From Pseudoscleropodium purum (lineage: Eukaryota > Streptophyta > Bryopsida > Hypnales > Brachytheciaceae), in the NCBI GenBank assembly GCA_963969395.1, contig OZ017795.1:29059063-29123062 (forward strand): a stretch of 64,000 nucleotides of DNA, given 5' to 3'. The notes beneath the pieces were generated by a model that saw only the letters and a program-made list of their open reading frames with translations, had not been told where the DNA came from and did no database searches. This document shows positions 1 through 11,890 of the stretch, one piece after another. Position 1 is the first letter of the stretch, and each line of letters begins with the position of its first letter. The position numbers were made by a program, and so were the translations under genes.

Positions 1-370
1 GCACTAGCAATGTACAAGTAGTATACATTTCAAAAAGTGGACACTTTTCAATGACCACATCATTTCAACTTCAAAATTTCATAACTAATTTCACAAAGTT
101 CCAAAAAATATGCAACAACTTAGATTAGATGATTTGTAAATTTCATTTGTCTTTTGAGGAAAAATGATTGAAAATATTTTATGAAGTTAAACCTGTCCAA
201 ATTGATTTTTAGCTCTTAAATGGGCACTTTGAGACCTCCTACTTTGATCCAAATAATTTTTTGGTCTTAGTTGGTAGTCAAAAGTCGTAACCAAGAGCTA
301 ATATTGTCATCCACTAATCACTTTCAATAGTATAAAGTGAACTTAAACCATTTTTTTTGGAGGTTGTTTT
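1..370. other. AT-rich intergenic DNA, nothing recognised
   Basis: No gene, tandem repeat or clear transposon end is visible. It adjoins the degenerate left end of the element starting near 371. Confidence 0.4.
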
Positions 371-2391
371 TTCAACTCCAATAGTCCCAAGGTCATTTTT
401 TCATCAAAAAACATTCAAAATTTCCAATTCTATTCTAAAGAGCAAAAAAATTACAAGAAAAAAAATGGAGGTTTATCTAGCCATAAGATCTTGTAATAGA
501 CTAAGGTAGACAAGCATGTTACCGCCCTAATTAGAAATCTAAATATTTTGGGGCCAACTCCAAGATGGACACATATTATTCTAAAGTGTGCATTTGTTTC
601 ACAAATCAAACCTAAGTAGAATTATAATTTTCCAATTCAAATTGTAATTTCTATGAATTTCTAAAGAAATATGTCCTAAAATTACAAAACCATTCATTGG
701 ATGGAGTCATGACTATCCTATAAACATCCCATTACCGCTCTCCCATTTATCCAATGGTATTTAACCCCTAATATATGCCCAAAGCCTTGTTGAGCTTCTA
801 GGAATTTCCTCTAAATTAAACAAAAAGTCAACATTTTGATAAGTTGTATCAATTTTTTTGAATTGTAACTATGTAAATTCAAACTACATATACAAAGAGA
901 GAGATTAGAAATCACATAAAAAAAGGAAATACAACAATGTCACTTTAGAATTGAAAGTCTATAGTGTATGATCATGAAGGTGTTAAAACTATCAAAGTTA
1001 TTTGAAATCTTTCAATCCTTTTTTCACATGTCAAATCTAAAAAATTGGTCACCAAAAATATATGAGGTTAAAGAACATAATATGCATAACACCAATCAAT
1101 TTACACCTTCTCAAAATGTTTTCTACAATTCTTCTTAAATGACTTTTTAATCCGAATTTTTCTTTAAGATCTAGTGTACTTGAGGTTCATTTTCAAGAGC
1201 TTTCAACACTCATTTTCAAGAGCTTTTAGCTTTCAAGAGGTTTCTTCATGGGCACCCTTGCACAAAATCTCGAATAAGAAAATTTTCATCAATCATTTTT
1301 AAAATCAAATTTGTGATGCAAAAACTAGAGTTGAGAAAGAATTTTTCAAAAATATAAACTATTAAAAATAGCAATTTGGTTAGGTTAACTTCAAAGTGTT
1401 GTTGACACTAGAATTTGGTGCATTGGACACTTAGGATTAAGTGTTTAGTATTACAAAATTGACACATTACCTCTTGTTGGCAATAATATAGTGATTTTGT
1501 CAAAAAACGAATAGATTTGGATGTTTTTTTGGATAGTATTGGGGCCAAAAGTAGGATGATGAAATTAGGCAACAAATTAAAATGGTGTGGCTTACATTTA
1601 GTTAGTGAAAGAATCTGTGGAAGAAATTTTAGAAATTTTGCCTATAGAGATTCAAAGTTATTTGCATTTAAAGTGAAGAAAACAAGTTTCTTGCACCTTG
1701 CTTGATTAGATTTTTTGACTTTGAATCAAATTAAATTATAGTTCTTGCACTACTAATTTTCAGTTTTTAATCTTTTATATTGAGAATTTAATTGAAAGTT
1801 TATAAAAGAATTTTTTTTAAATATACTTAATTTTTATTCATGTAAAAATTATTAATTAGAAATAGGTTCAGAATTAAAAGAAAATTAAACCGTTAATAGT
1901 TCCAATAAAGATGGAATTAAAACACACTAATTTCAATACTGAGATTGTTCTAGTTAGAGTTTTTAACCTTGTGAACCTTTTCTTTAATTGTGAAAATTGA
2001 GTTTAGAAAATAAATCCTATTAGTTATTTTTCAAGAAGATGCTTTGATTGCTTGAAAAATGAGATTGTCCATAACATTCACATGACAAATCCAAATGAAA
2101 TGAATCAAATCTTTCCATGTAGATAAAACTACAATTTATGAGAAACGAGTTCATAAAAAAAATTATTTTCAAGTTTTTGTGGGGTTTTTTTTGGTCCACC
2201 AAACTAAATTTGGGCTTATTGTACTAGCTAGCTATAACTTTTTCTTCTTGGTAATGATTGAAATAAAAGTATAATCCCCAAAAGCTAAGGTCTTTTTCTA
2301 TCTTTACAAAAAGTCACAAAGAATCATGACAAATATTGATATTGTAAGAGCCTATCTAAAATCCATTTTGTTCCCCTAGGGTTTGGACAAA
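371..2391 (+). mobile_element. TTAA-type TIR element, family 2, disrupted copy
   Basis: The left part (about 371-540) and right part (about 1610-2391) align with the intact family-2 copy at 7205-8124. Shared landmarks are the early run CCCAAGGTCATTTTTTCATC, the block TTTGCATTTAAAGTG near 1660, and the block around 2040-2150 describing a GAGATTGTCCATAAC core. About 1.07 kb between the two parts is foreign to family 2 and carries another TIR element (765-1436). The terminal TTAA is degenerate on the left (TTCAA) and the right end is eroded. No coding capacity. Confidence 0.6.
765..1436 (-). mobile_element. TTAA-type TIR element, family 3 (672 bp)
   Basis: Flanked by TTAA at 761-764 and 1437-1440. 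Termini are CCCCTAATA and CACTTAGGA. The interior is the reverse complement of the family-3 copy at 29633-30276; for example the segment around 1020-1200 mirrors 29870-30060. It lies inside the disrupted family-2 element. No ORF of note. Confidence 0.65.
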
Positions 2392-3152
2392 TTCTAAAAC
2401 ATAAATTTGATAATTTTCTATCTCTTTTACTCATCCTTTCTTCCTTTTTCTCTCTCCTCTCACCCTCTCTTTTTTCGTCAGCTCTAAGTAAAATTTTAGC
2501 AGCTAGTTAGAATGCAAAGAAAGAATAGTAAAACTTGTAACCAAGAAGAATGCAAAATCTATTTTTAAAGCAATACTCCATTTAGTATAAAGAAGAAAAT
2601 GCACAATAAATGAACATGTGTTTTAGAGCATCTTTTACAATGGAATTAGCAATAAAAAATAAGATATGAATTTCATTTATTACAATAAATGTCTACATAA
2701 AAAATAAATAGCATCAAAGACTAAAAAAATAGACCAATGTGAACATTGTTGAGATGGCTTGGTTACCCTGAAAATCCAATAATAAAATTTGGGTGACCAT
2801 AAAACCTTATCAATTTTAGAACATGTAGGATTCCTTGCCATTTTATCATCCATTTTAACTTCTAAAAGAGGTTGCCCTTGTTTATATTGTCACTGTTTAG
2901 AGAGGGCCTAAAAATACAAGCGGTTCTTATTGTAGCATAGCATGTTATATGGGTCTAATGTTTTTGTAGCCTTAAGAATGATAGGAGAGCATGTTATCAA
3001 ATTTACATAATTTTTTAGTAAGTAGAAAATTATGAAAGATTTTCTTGTATTCAACCTTGCAAGGAAAGAACACAAAAACAATATACCACATTGTGGTTTC
3101 ATACTTGCATTAGTGGTTAAGTCTTTGCTGCTCTTCATTTACAAAGGCTAGT
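2392..3152. other. intergenic, no feature recognised
   Basis: AT-rich DNA with only short chance ORFs. A C/T-rich stretch occurs near 2425-2475. Confidence 0.35.
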
Positions 3153-3331
3153 CACTAAAAGAAAATTAATCTTACTACAATCAACACATGCTAGCTAACA
3201 TTTTCTATTTTTTGTGACAAAAAAGTCAAGTTTAACGCAAAAGTTGGATTGAATACAATTTTTTTGTCACGGGAAATAGAAAATGTCAACAAACATGTAT
3301 TGACTACAATAGAGCTTTTTTCTAATGAGTG
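3153..3331. mobile_element. CACT-ended foldback MITE (179 bp)
   Basis: The two halves are imperfect inverted repeats over about 75 bp. The left end begins CACTAAAAGAAAA; the reverse complement of the right end begins CACTCATTAGAAAA. The shared inner block is ACATTTTCTATTT...GTGACAAAAAA. Such CACT termini and foldback structure resemble CACTA-type MITEs. No convincing target duplication is visible at this copy. Confidence 0.6.
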
Positions 3332-3429
3332 TAAAGTAACCTTGGACCATCACCTAGGATAGATGACTTATTTTTTATCAATTGTATATACAATTCAGTA
3401 TATCAATTGTATAGGTGTGGTGAGGGGAA

Positions 3430-3660
3430 AAATTTATCCATTTAGAGAAATAGATTTAAGAAGGATTTCATATTTTTGTACATTTTTTCCATCAAAAACA
3501 AAATTACCATGAATTTTTTTCTTGAAGACTCCATTCAACCTATTCTTGTTATATCTAAATCACCTTATTTCCAACCATAGGCTAGTTACAAAATCGACAA
3601 TGCTTCAATGTAAGTGATAATTGTAGCTTCACACATATATCTTGTAATCATTCTACACTT
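3430..3660. repeat. dispersed repeat, family 5 (partial)
   Basis: Similar to 27830-28105 and to 39804-40190. Shared landmarks are AAAATTAC(C/T)ATGAATTTTTT, the block with TATTCTTGTTATRT, and the block with TTCCAACCATAGG. Ends are unclear here. Confidence 0.5.
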
Positions 3661-4561
3661 TCAATGTACACCTCCCCGACATTTGTATTGCTCCTACTAT
3701 GTGTGAGAGCTATCACCTAAACCACAACTAATTGAAAACATAACAACCTAACTAGCAAAAATGGGTGGCTAATTGAAAAAATGTTGGCTACTATGCATAC
3801 TTATTTTCCAATCACAATACTCCAAATGCTTTGGCCACCACTTTTAGTGACTTTGTCTAGTATAAAGAAGCCCTAAATGACTAGTGGCAAGTGAGGGGAA
3901 GAAGAAATTGTCCCCATTCCCATTGCCCTAAGTTGACCTATGGTATATTTTCACTAATACAGTGGAATTCCAAGCACCTTGAATTGGCAAACCTTGCATG
4001 AAAGACTAAAAAAGATTCAAAATTATATGCAAAAGTGTAAAATGGTTAAAAGAAGAGAATCAAAATTGTTGGTTGGCAAAATTTTTAGGAGAGGCAAGTT
4101 TTGTGTTTTTTTTTTTGTCTTGAAAATGAATTGTTGGTTAAAATATAAATTAGATTTGTATTTACACCCATTCTCAAGATCAAAAGCCAATTCCAATCTT
4201 ATACCAAAAATGACTTGCCACTTTCATAATCAATTTGGTGGTTTCTAAAATCAACGATTGTCTCAATTCAATAACATTTGGGATGCACGTTTTGTACCAT
4301 TGTAATAGAAGTTATGTAAACATTCTTTAATCCCTGAGTACCCCAAAGGCCAAAATCTAGTCAAAATAGAGTTGCCAAAATCTATTATAATCTTTTGAGT
4401 AGTAATGTCAAAGGACTTGTCCTTTTCTCTACATCTTCATGCCTCTCTTGACTACCAATCGGTATAGTTGAATTATGTAAATCTCTTTTTAGGAAAAAGC
4501 TTGAGCGGATTAAAGTCGAAAAGGTCTAAATTGCACTAAATTTACTATAGGTGCTTACAAG
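3661..4561. other. intergenic, no feature recognised
   Basis: AT-rich sequence. An 89-codon plus-strand ORF at 3979-4248 has a lysine-rich, low-complexity translation and no recognisable motif, so it is treated as chance. Confidence 0.35.
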
Positions 4562-4565
4562 TTAA

Positions 4566-5468
4566 CCCCTCAAGGACTAAGAGGCACAATGTGTGCTTTT
4601 CAAATTTTCAATGGGAAATTCTCAATATAGTGAAACAAATCTCAACATTTTGTAAACTAAAGACTTTCAAAGTAACAAGTTGACGTACTTGTTTCTTTTT
4701 TCAATGTGAGAAATATTTAAAAATTTATTTAGGAAATATAGTCTAATAGAAAAAGGGAGAAAATATTATTTTTTTTACAATGAAAGAAATAGTAAAACTG
4801 AAAAAACAAACATTTTGTTTGATAATTTTAGTCTTTAATTTGCACAAAAAAATTGATTTTGGAAAAAATAAAATAAATTTTCATTTTTAGCAATTAAAAA
4901 CACAAAGTTTGATGTGATGTAATTCAAAATATAAAAATAATTATAATGATTCCAAATTTTTTGAAGATGTTCTAGGAGTCTAATGATTAAACAATGTAAA
5001 TTTTTATATTTCAAAAATTAATGCATGTATAAATTTTTTAATTTAATAAGATCCAATTAAATTGGTTTTGGCTTTCCAACCTTTTTGTTTGAAAATGTGT
5101 AAAAATTTGAGAGAGTCTTTTAGTTCTCATTTAAAAGAATCAAAAATATTAAATTTGCCTTAGATTTTAATACATTTTTTTTTGTATGTGTATATTAAGA
5201 AATCATTATTCATCTTTTTATAATTTTTCAAAGCTTTTTCCAAAGCTTCACATTTTGCCTATAAAATAAAATCATCCAAAATTGTTAGAACTTAAAAATC
5301 CAAAGGTTCATATTTTCTACAATTAATTTCATGCATACTAGACAAAATATTTTTTTACTTTTGTATGGTTAAAATTTAAATTTAAAGCACTATCATGTGC
5401 AAAAAAATATCAAAGTGGTACAGTTCATAGAAACCCCTTTTGTCAAAAAGATCTTAAGACTTGAGGGA
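4566..5468 (+). mobile_element. TTAA-type TIR element, family 4 (903 bp)
   Basis: Flanked by TTAA at 4562-4565 and 5469-5472. Left terminus CCCCTCAAGGACTAAG; right terminus CTTGAGGGA, so the ends are inverted repeats. The interior aligns with the disrupted copy at about 58846-61258. No transposase. Confidence 0.7.
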
Positions 5469-5556
5469 TTAATTCTTTTGAGAATCTAAACTATATCAAT
5501 TCATATAGAAATAAAGGGATATAAAATAGATAGGTGTATCAAGTTTACTATAATCA

Positions 5557-5670
5557 CTCTCTTCAAAGCAATAGTCTTGAGATATTTAATAAGTAAATTT
5601 TTTAGTAATTTTATTCTCTTCAAAGCAATAGTCTTGAGATGTTTAATAAGTAAATTTTTTAGTAATTTTA
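5557..5670. repeat. tandem duplication, 57-bp unit x2
   Basis: A 57-bp unit beginning TTCTCTTCAAAGC (CACTCTCTTC in copy 1) and ending TTTTTTAGTAATTTTA occurs twice head to tail, with only one or two differences, so the duplication is recent. Confidence 0.85.
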
Positions 5671-7200
5671 TAGTGTAAAAATATATCCATTTCTAAAGTA
5701 CATCCAAAGAGATACTGAATGGAGTACCAAGTAGTTTGGTAATTGAACTTTTTTCTACCCGTATACATGAAAAGTTAGAAAGGCAAAGAAGTTGGATGTT
5801 TTGAAAGAACTAGAATTGAATATTTCTAATCCAATTGATATATAAACTTGGTATAATAACAAAAAATTTAGAATTGAATAAGTTAGTCTCTTTTTCAAAG
5901 ATAGATAGATTGATGTCATCAACAATCTAAGAAATTAGTTGTTGTCCCTACATTTTTTGGAAAGTTGAATCCCTCTAATAAATCCAACAATTTAATTGCA
6001 CACCTTGGCTATAATATTTAAAGTTTTGCCTACAAGAAAAAATAAGTATGGATCAAGTGGATAGCTTTTACTTGTCTAACTCTATGGAAAATAAAAAAGC
6101 TAGGGGTGTTATTACCATTCAATAAAATAAAGGCAAAAGAGTCCTCGAGTAGCATATGTACTAAATGGAATGAGTATAATAAGATTTTTAGTTGATCTAT
6201 AGCTTGAAAAAAAATCCCCAAGATAGTATATTGTATGTCTTTGTAAAGAAAGTTTTAGAAAAAGCAAGGTATTACATAGATTCTCTTGCCCATTCCACAT
6301 TTTCACATTGTAACAATATATTATCTAGAAAATGTGGTGTAGTCGTAGGAAAACATTTGATTTTGACTTATCACCTTGCACATGATATTGTATAGTCAAA
6401 TTTGCATGAATTTGGCAAGTATACTATAAGCTACATTAACAAGAGAAATTGGTTGCCAATTAACCATAGATTGTCATGCATACCTAGCTAACTTTTGAAT
6501 GAGCATCAAAACTCATGACTTGTCATGCCTTGGAAAAACTTAACCTCAAGTTTGTCTCCAACAACACCTTCCACTCTTGAATATACAATTAAACCTACTA
6601 GTTTTTGTGTTTCAAATTTAGATAGGAGAATATGTAAGGTGCTTACTTGTTGTAAGCTAGCTAGGAAGGAGTGGTCTTGTAAGATAGTTGAAGTTGTGTT
6701 TAAGTCATGATTTAGTCTTATTTTTGTTGTTCTACTATTAATAGCTTTTTATTCTCCAGAGCATCTATAGGAATGAGTAATTTACCTCATTTGCAAAAAG
6801 AATGTAGAAGTCTAGTGATGGAAGGTCCATATTCTTGGAATATCAAGGTCTGTGATATCTAGGTAGCTTGTCGACATTTTCCACAAGCTTGGGAGTACCT
6901 TTGATTAGTCAAGTTATAGCACTAATGAGACTGCATAGTGAACATATCTACAATGATCACCATCGATATAATACTCTACAGTTTTTCTTTAGTTAATAGC
7001 ATCATCTACATCTATCAAACTACACAAGGATCCTAGACAATGTCATTGAATTACTCCATGAAAAGATCAAGGACGATTATATACACAAAAAGTCTTCAAC
7101 ATTCAATGTTTCTTTCAAAGCATTGAATTAAAATCTATTTTGGATAGATACAATCATTTTTCCACATTGATTCAATTTGTTCATTTTTTACTTGACCGTG
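5671..7200. other. intergenic, no feature recognised
   Basis: AT-rich; overlapping 61-67 codon ORFs on both strands have no recognisable domain. Confidence 0.35.
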
Positions 7201-7204
7201 TTAA

Positions 7205-8124
7205 CCCCTAAAAGACCAAGGCCTTTTTTTTGCCAAAAAACACTCAAAACTGCCATTTCTATGGCAAAAGGTAAAAAAAAAATTCATTGTTTTTTTTCAC
7301 ATCCAATCATAGGATCTTATACCTAAATATTATGAAAATGTGTGGAAAAAATTTCAGAATTTTCAACCACATAGATTGCATGATATTTGCATTTAAAGTG
7401 GAAAAAACAAGTTTTTCACCACATTGCGGGACTAGGTTTTTTAACTTTGAACACTTTTAACTTTAATTTTTTGCACTACAGCGTTTTGAGCTTTAAATCT
7501 TTATGGCATGAAATTGAGTTGAGAGTTTAGAAATAATTCAAAATATTCCAAAAAACCTAATTTTTATTCTTTAAAAAATTGTTAAGTAGAAGTAGGTACC
7601 AAATAGAAGGAAAATCTAAAATATTCATATCTCTAAAATGAAACTAAAGTGCACTAATCACAATGGTGAGATTGTTCTATCAAGAAAGATTGACCATGTG
7701 AAACTTTTTTTTTTAAATTGTAAAAATTGCATTAAAAAATGAATCCTATAAGTTATTTTTTCAAGAAAATGCTCTAATTGCCCAAAAAACAAGATTGTCC
7801 ATAACTTTCTCATAAAAAATTCAAATGGAATGAATCAAAACTTCACATATACATAAAAATATATTCTATGAAGAAAAATATTTTTAAGATTTAAAAATTT
7901 AAATTTTTAAAATTTTTTTTATTACACCCCATCCCCTGTTTTGAGCTTATTTGGGTATAACTTTTGTTTCTGGGCATTGATTGAAAAAATAATTATATTC
8001 CCATGAAGCTAATCAATTTTTCTATCTTCAAAAAAAGTTTCAAAAAAGAAGGAAAAAATTTCAGCCCATAGGTACCTACCCGAAATTACATCTGTCCCCT
8101 AAAGGAACAATGGTCCTTTAGGGA
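7205..8124 (+). mobile_element. TTAA-type TIR element, family 2, intact-ended reference copy (920 bp)
   Basis: Flanked by TTAA at 7201-7204 and 8125-8128. Left end CCCCTAAAAGACCAAGG, right end GGTCCTTTAGGGA: inverted repeats. Homologous copies lie at 371-2391, 42190-45255, 43236-44133 and, inverted, 56684-57531. No ORF suggests a transposase, so it is non-autonomous. Confidence 0.75.
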
Positions 8125-8310
8125 TTAAAATCTCCTAGCAAGGTCCAATAACATTTCCTGAGCAATTTCTTGGTCAAGGTTTTCCATAAGACTTTTTTTT
8201 ATGATGTGAGTCATTTAGAGCATATGCATTAATAAATCTCAAGTCTTTCTTCAAAAAATTTTGAGAATGAACCACTAGACTTGACTACCAATCACTAATC
8301 CAAATCTTGT

Positions 8311-9639
8311 CACTATAAGAAACCTATGTTTTTTGTAACAAGCAAAAAAACATGGTAAGTACATCAATTTGGACATCAACTATGTTAACAAGGATGTTTA
8401 AAAAAATGTGCCAAATTGAACATGCCAAAAAACATGGAAATTTTTTAAAAACATGGTTTGATTTTAAGGAAATTTTGGAAGACGTAAGAAAAAAAAAAGG
8501 TCTTTGAAGGCCATAAAAAATTGTCATGTGGCTAGCACTTGGTCTCCAAGTTAGCGCCAACGGGGCAAGCAATGCCACATCAACAATTTTTTCATCAGAG
8601 CATTTGATGATGTCATCCACACATTACGTCTTGAGTCTTGTAAATTTGAACATTTGTTGTAACATGCATATATTTTTTCAGATGTCAATAGTGACATGAG
8701 AATAATTTATTTAAACATCATGTGGCATCCACCATATGTTATGGTATGTTTACAAAGACATGAAAACATCATGAACAACATCTTTTGGGACATGCTTGAT
8801 GAATATGCTTGACATTTTATAACATCAACTTAAACATATACTAACCATACAAACTAGGCCTTACAAAATACACAATATATTGTACAACATATATTGCATG
8901 CCATACACAATATATCATATTTGGCTTAAAAAGCCAATTACTATAAATATATTGATATGAGAAAACAAGGCTATTTATTCAAGTGGGTGGTAAAAGGGAA
9001 GACAAACCATATGGGATATATAGAACTTTGGAGTTGTATGAAAAATATAATTTTAGACATGAGCATGCTCATAAAGACAACTTTGTCTAAGTAGACATCT
9101 AAAAAAACATTTGAACGTTTTAGTTGACATTTTAGTTAATGTCTCAAAAAACATCTTCATGTTTCAGTTAATGTTTTCATCAACGTCAATTTTTTTCTTA
9201 ATTCTCAAATGATGTCAAAGTGTGCCAACGTTGTCTTCTTCGAATGCCACGTCAAGTGCCATTTCTTTTACAAATTTTGCAAAAAACTACCATATGGCTG
9301 CCCTTTTCTTATTTTTTTTCAACTTTGGTGAGTATTTTATCTCAACCCCAAGTAACTTCTACAAACTCACCCATAGTCAAATTATAAACCCTTGTTGATG
9401 TGGCACCATTACGTTTTTTTGAACATCACAAAAAACATTTCGACATTTTTTTGGATTTGTCATAGAATATACTTGTTTTTCCTAACATAACAATGTTTTC
9501 CACTGACATGCAGACATTCATTGCTATGTCTACTCCAATTTTGCCATCCATTGCCTTTCAATCTCCAACATCCTTTTATTTGCAAAAACATGTCATGTTT
9601 AAAGTCTGATGTAGCAAAAAATGCAGGTTTTTAATAGTG
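8311..9639. mobile_element. CACT-ended TIR element with TGT target duplication (1329 bp)
   Basis: The left end CACTATAAGAAACCTATG and the reverse complement of the right end, CACTATTAAAAACCTGCA, form TIRs of about 26 bp. A 3-bp direct repeat TGT flanks both ends (8308-8310 and 9640-9642), as expected of CACTA-type insertion. The interior contains many ACATC/CATGT-rich degenerate repeats and no transposase. A partial related copy runs off the window end (about 63330-64000). Confidence 0.65.
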
Positions 9640-9642
9640 TGT

Positions 9643-10534
9643 GATGAGTTTTGCCTACTTGGAAGCAATCAACAATGCGATGCTCCTTGTTTGTTTATCC
9701 AAATATAACTTGGAGTTTTCACACTATGATTTCACATCATTTTTGTCACAATCAATGAAGATTTCATCTAGTTTTGGTTAGAATTCTAACAACCCTAATC
9801 CTAAATTCTAAACTCTAAACATTATAGGACCTCTTTTCACTATTTCATGATAATTGAGGGTGGGGCATTAAATGTATTACTACTTATTATTATATTAGTC
9901 CAATTTATGTCATTCTTTTTAGATAATTTTATAATATATATCCAAATAGTTAAAATATTCCATGATGATAGACTTTGAGTTTGAATTACGTTATGTGCCA
10001 TGACATCCTATTGTGACCTAGACACCCTTTAATGCTCTACTCCATAATCTTTGTCCCAAATTTGTAGAGATTTTGTGGCTGAGTTTATGTTTTTAGAAGA
10101 AAAACATATCTACTAGAGGTGAAAGGATATACTTATATAGGCTATCTAAGGCTAAAAGGTTGTTTAGACCACTAACATTTAAAGAAATGATTCTAAGTTT
10201 TCTAAATGAGATAGATAGAAAACTTAGAATCATTTCAAATAGAAGGAAAATTGTGGTTTTAAAATAGGGGTCTATTTGTATTCCTTGTCAAGGATCTTAA
10301 TGTGGCAATGGCATGAAGACTTAAGGCCATAGTAATCAATATACCTAATAGATTAATAGTAACTATTAGGCATGCATTTTAATCCTATTGTATTGGCTCC
10401 CAATATGGTTGTTAAGTTGGCAATTGGAAGTCAAAACAAAATTTGAAATTTTCTTTACATTCATTTTTTGGACAACATATAAAATAAATTGTGAAATTTC
10501 ACAATATTGATAATAATTATACTCCAAATCATCC
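9643..10534. other. intergenic with a short perfect hairpin
   Basis: No gene recognised. It contains the inverted repeat listed separately at 10184-10236. Confidence 0.4.
10184..10236. repeat. perfect inverted repeat, 21-bp arms
   Basis: GAAATGATTCTAAGTTTTCTA-type arm at 10184-10204 is repeated exactly in inverted orientation ending at 10236, with an 11-bp loop. Too short for a typical plant miRNA precursor. Confidence 0.75.
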
Positions 10535-10538
10535 TTAA

Positions 10539-11221
10539 TTCCTTAATGTCCAAAAGATAGTTTAAATTAACAAAATATATTATAAAATGCAATTTAGAAT
10601 AATAATTTAATGATGACTATCAAGAAATAGATTGAAATACAATAGTGCTAGTATGTGAGCCTAAGAATGCAAGCTTGTGAGCATTGAGCCTACAATATAG
10701 GTACCTATCATATGAATACCACACTCTATAGAAGGTGTATATATCAAAAATATCTATAATGTGGATATTTGTAATATATATACTCTATAATCATAGATGG
10801 TTTCTATAGTATATACACCTATAATATAAATGTGTAGTATTCTAGGCTCAAGGGCTCACACTCCTATGTTCACATAATAGCAACCCTCAATTGAAATATG
10901 ATCCATAGATCATATACATGTAGTTAAATCAACTAATACACAAACTAATATTTTTCAACAAAATTTGAAGCCAAAAAAAATTCTTTTGAAAATCATTTTT
11001 TGAATTGAGAAAGTTACTTTTTGAGGCTAGACCTACCAATACCATTTGAATTATAGAATATTTCAAAGAATAGTTTCCAAAATCTATAATCTTCAAATAT
11101 TAAAGAACTAACATAAGCTTCTTTAAAAAACAACAGTGGATGAAAATTGCATTTTTGTGTGCTTAGAATGTGTTAGTATTCATTTATTGTTCAAAATTTG
11201 ATTGCATTTGTCCTTGAGGGG
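10539..11221. mobile_element. possible TTAA-type TIR element hosting a nested MITE
   Basis: TTAA at 10535-10538 is followed by TTCCTTAATGTCC; at the other side CCTTGAGGGG precedes TTAA at 11222-11225. The pairing of ends is weak and the interior was not matched to another copy. The 250-bp element at 10640-10889 would be an insertion inside it. Confidence 0.3.
10640..10889. mobile_element. foldback MITE with 9-bp target duplication (Mutator-like)
   Basis: The 9-bp sequence ATTGAAATA occurs directly on both sides (10631-10639 and 10890-10898). Inside, the left end (GTGCTAGTATGTGAGCC) and the reverse complement of the right end (TTGCTATTATGTGAACA) are imperfect inverted repeats, continuing with AATACYACAC and GGTGTATATA blocks. 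Nine-base duplications are typical of Mutator-like elements. Confidence 0.6.
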
Positions 11222-11225
11222 TTAA

Positions 11226-11886
11226 AATCTTAAGTTTAGAAGACTCACAATTTAGGCAAGAACCTTAAAGGGATAGGTTTGTAAATATGTAAAAATTAGG
11301 TGCATTCACCTTAAACCGAAGGAGAAGGGTCATTGTGCCGACAAAAGTTTCAAGTACGAAAGCTTAAATATGACCTTTTTGGAAAAGTCAACACATGCTA
11401 TGGGGGCAAAGCTTCTTGTATTGTGGTTGTATGTCTTTTGAAAGAAATAAAGCTTGGTAGAATAATGCTAAAATGTATAAGGTTTTTGCAAAGATTATTA
11501 TTTTCTCCATGTAAAAAATATTTTGAAATTAAAAAAAAAATTCTTGTATCTAATTTTAGAATTATTTTTCATTCAACCACCCTAACAACTATGACATTCA
11601 TTTCTAGTTTTTGGTTGAAGGCCAAGCAATTATAATGTTATACAATAGGAGAGCTATTATATAGGAGATGAATTGAGATCGTTAGGTATTTTAAGGATGA
11701 AAATTATTGACTCTAGACTAAAGGAAGGAAGCTTTTCATTGACAAAAGTTGCGTGCAAAGAAGCTTGGGAGAAATCTTATTAAAAAAAACCTATCCATCA
11801 AGGGGCTTAGCCATTTGTATGTAGCTCCTTGTTTTAGTTTTTTATCCCATGGGTAGTTGAATTGAATGAATCAAGTCTTTTTAGAT
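11226..11886. other. intergenic, no feature recognised
   Basis: A 100-codon plus-strand ORF at 11333-11635 has no recognisable motif and the base composition of its surroundings; treated as chance. Confidence 0.35.
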
Positions 11887-11890
11887 TTAA

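Noticed and set aside
10184..10236. miRNA precursor
   Set aside because: A perfect 21-bp stem with an 11-bp loop lacks the longer, imperfect stem of plant precursors; more likely a small inverted duplication.
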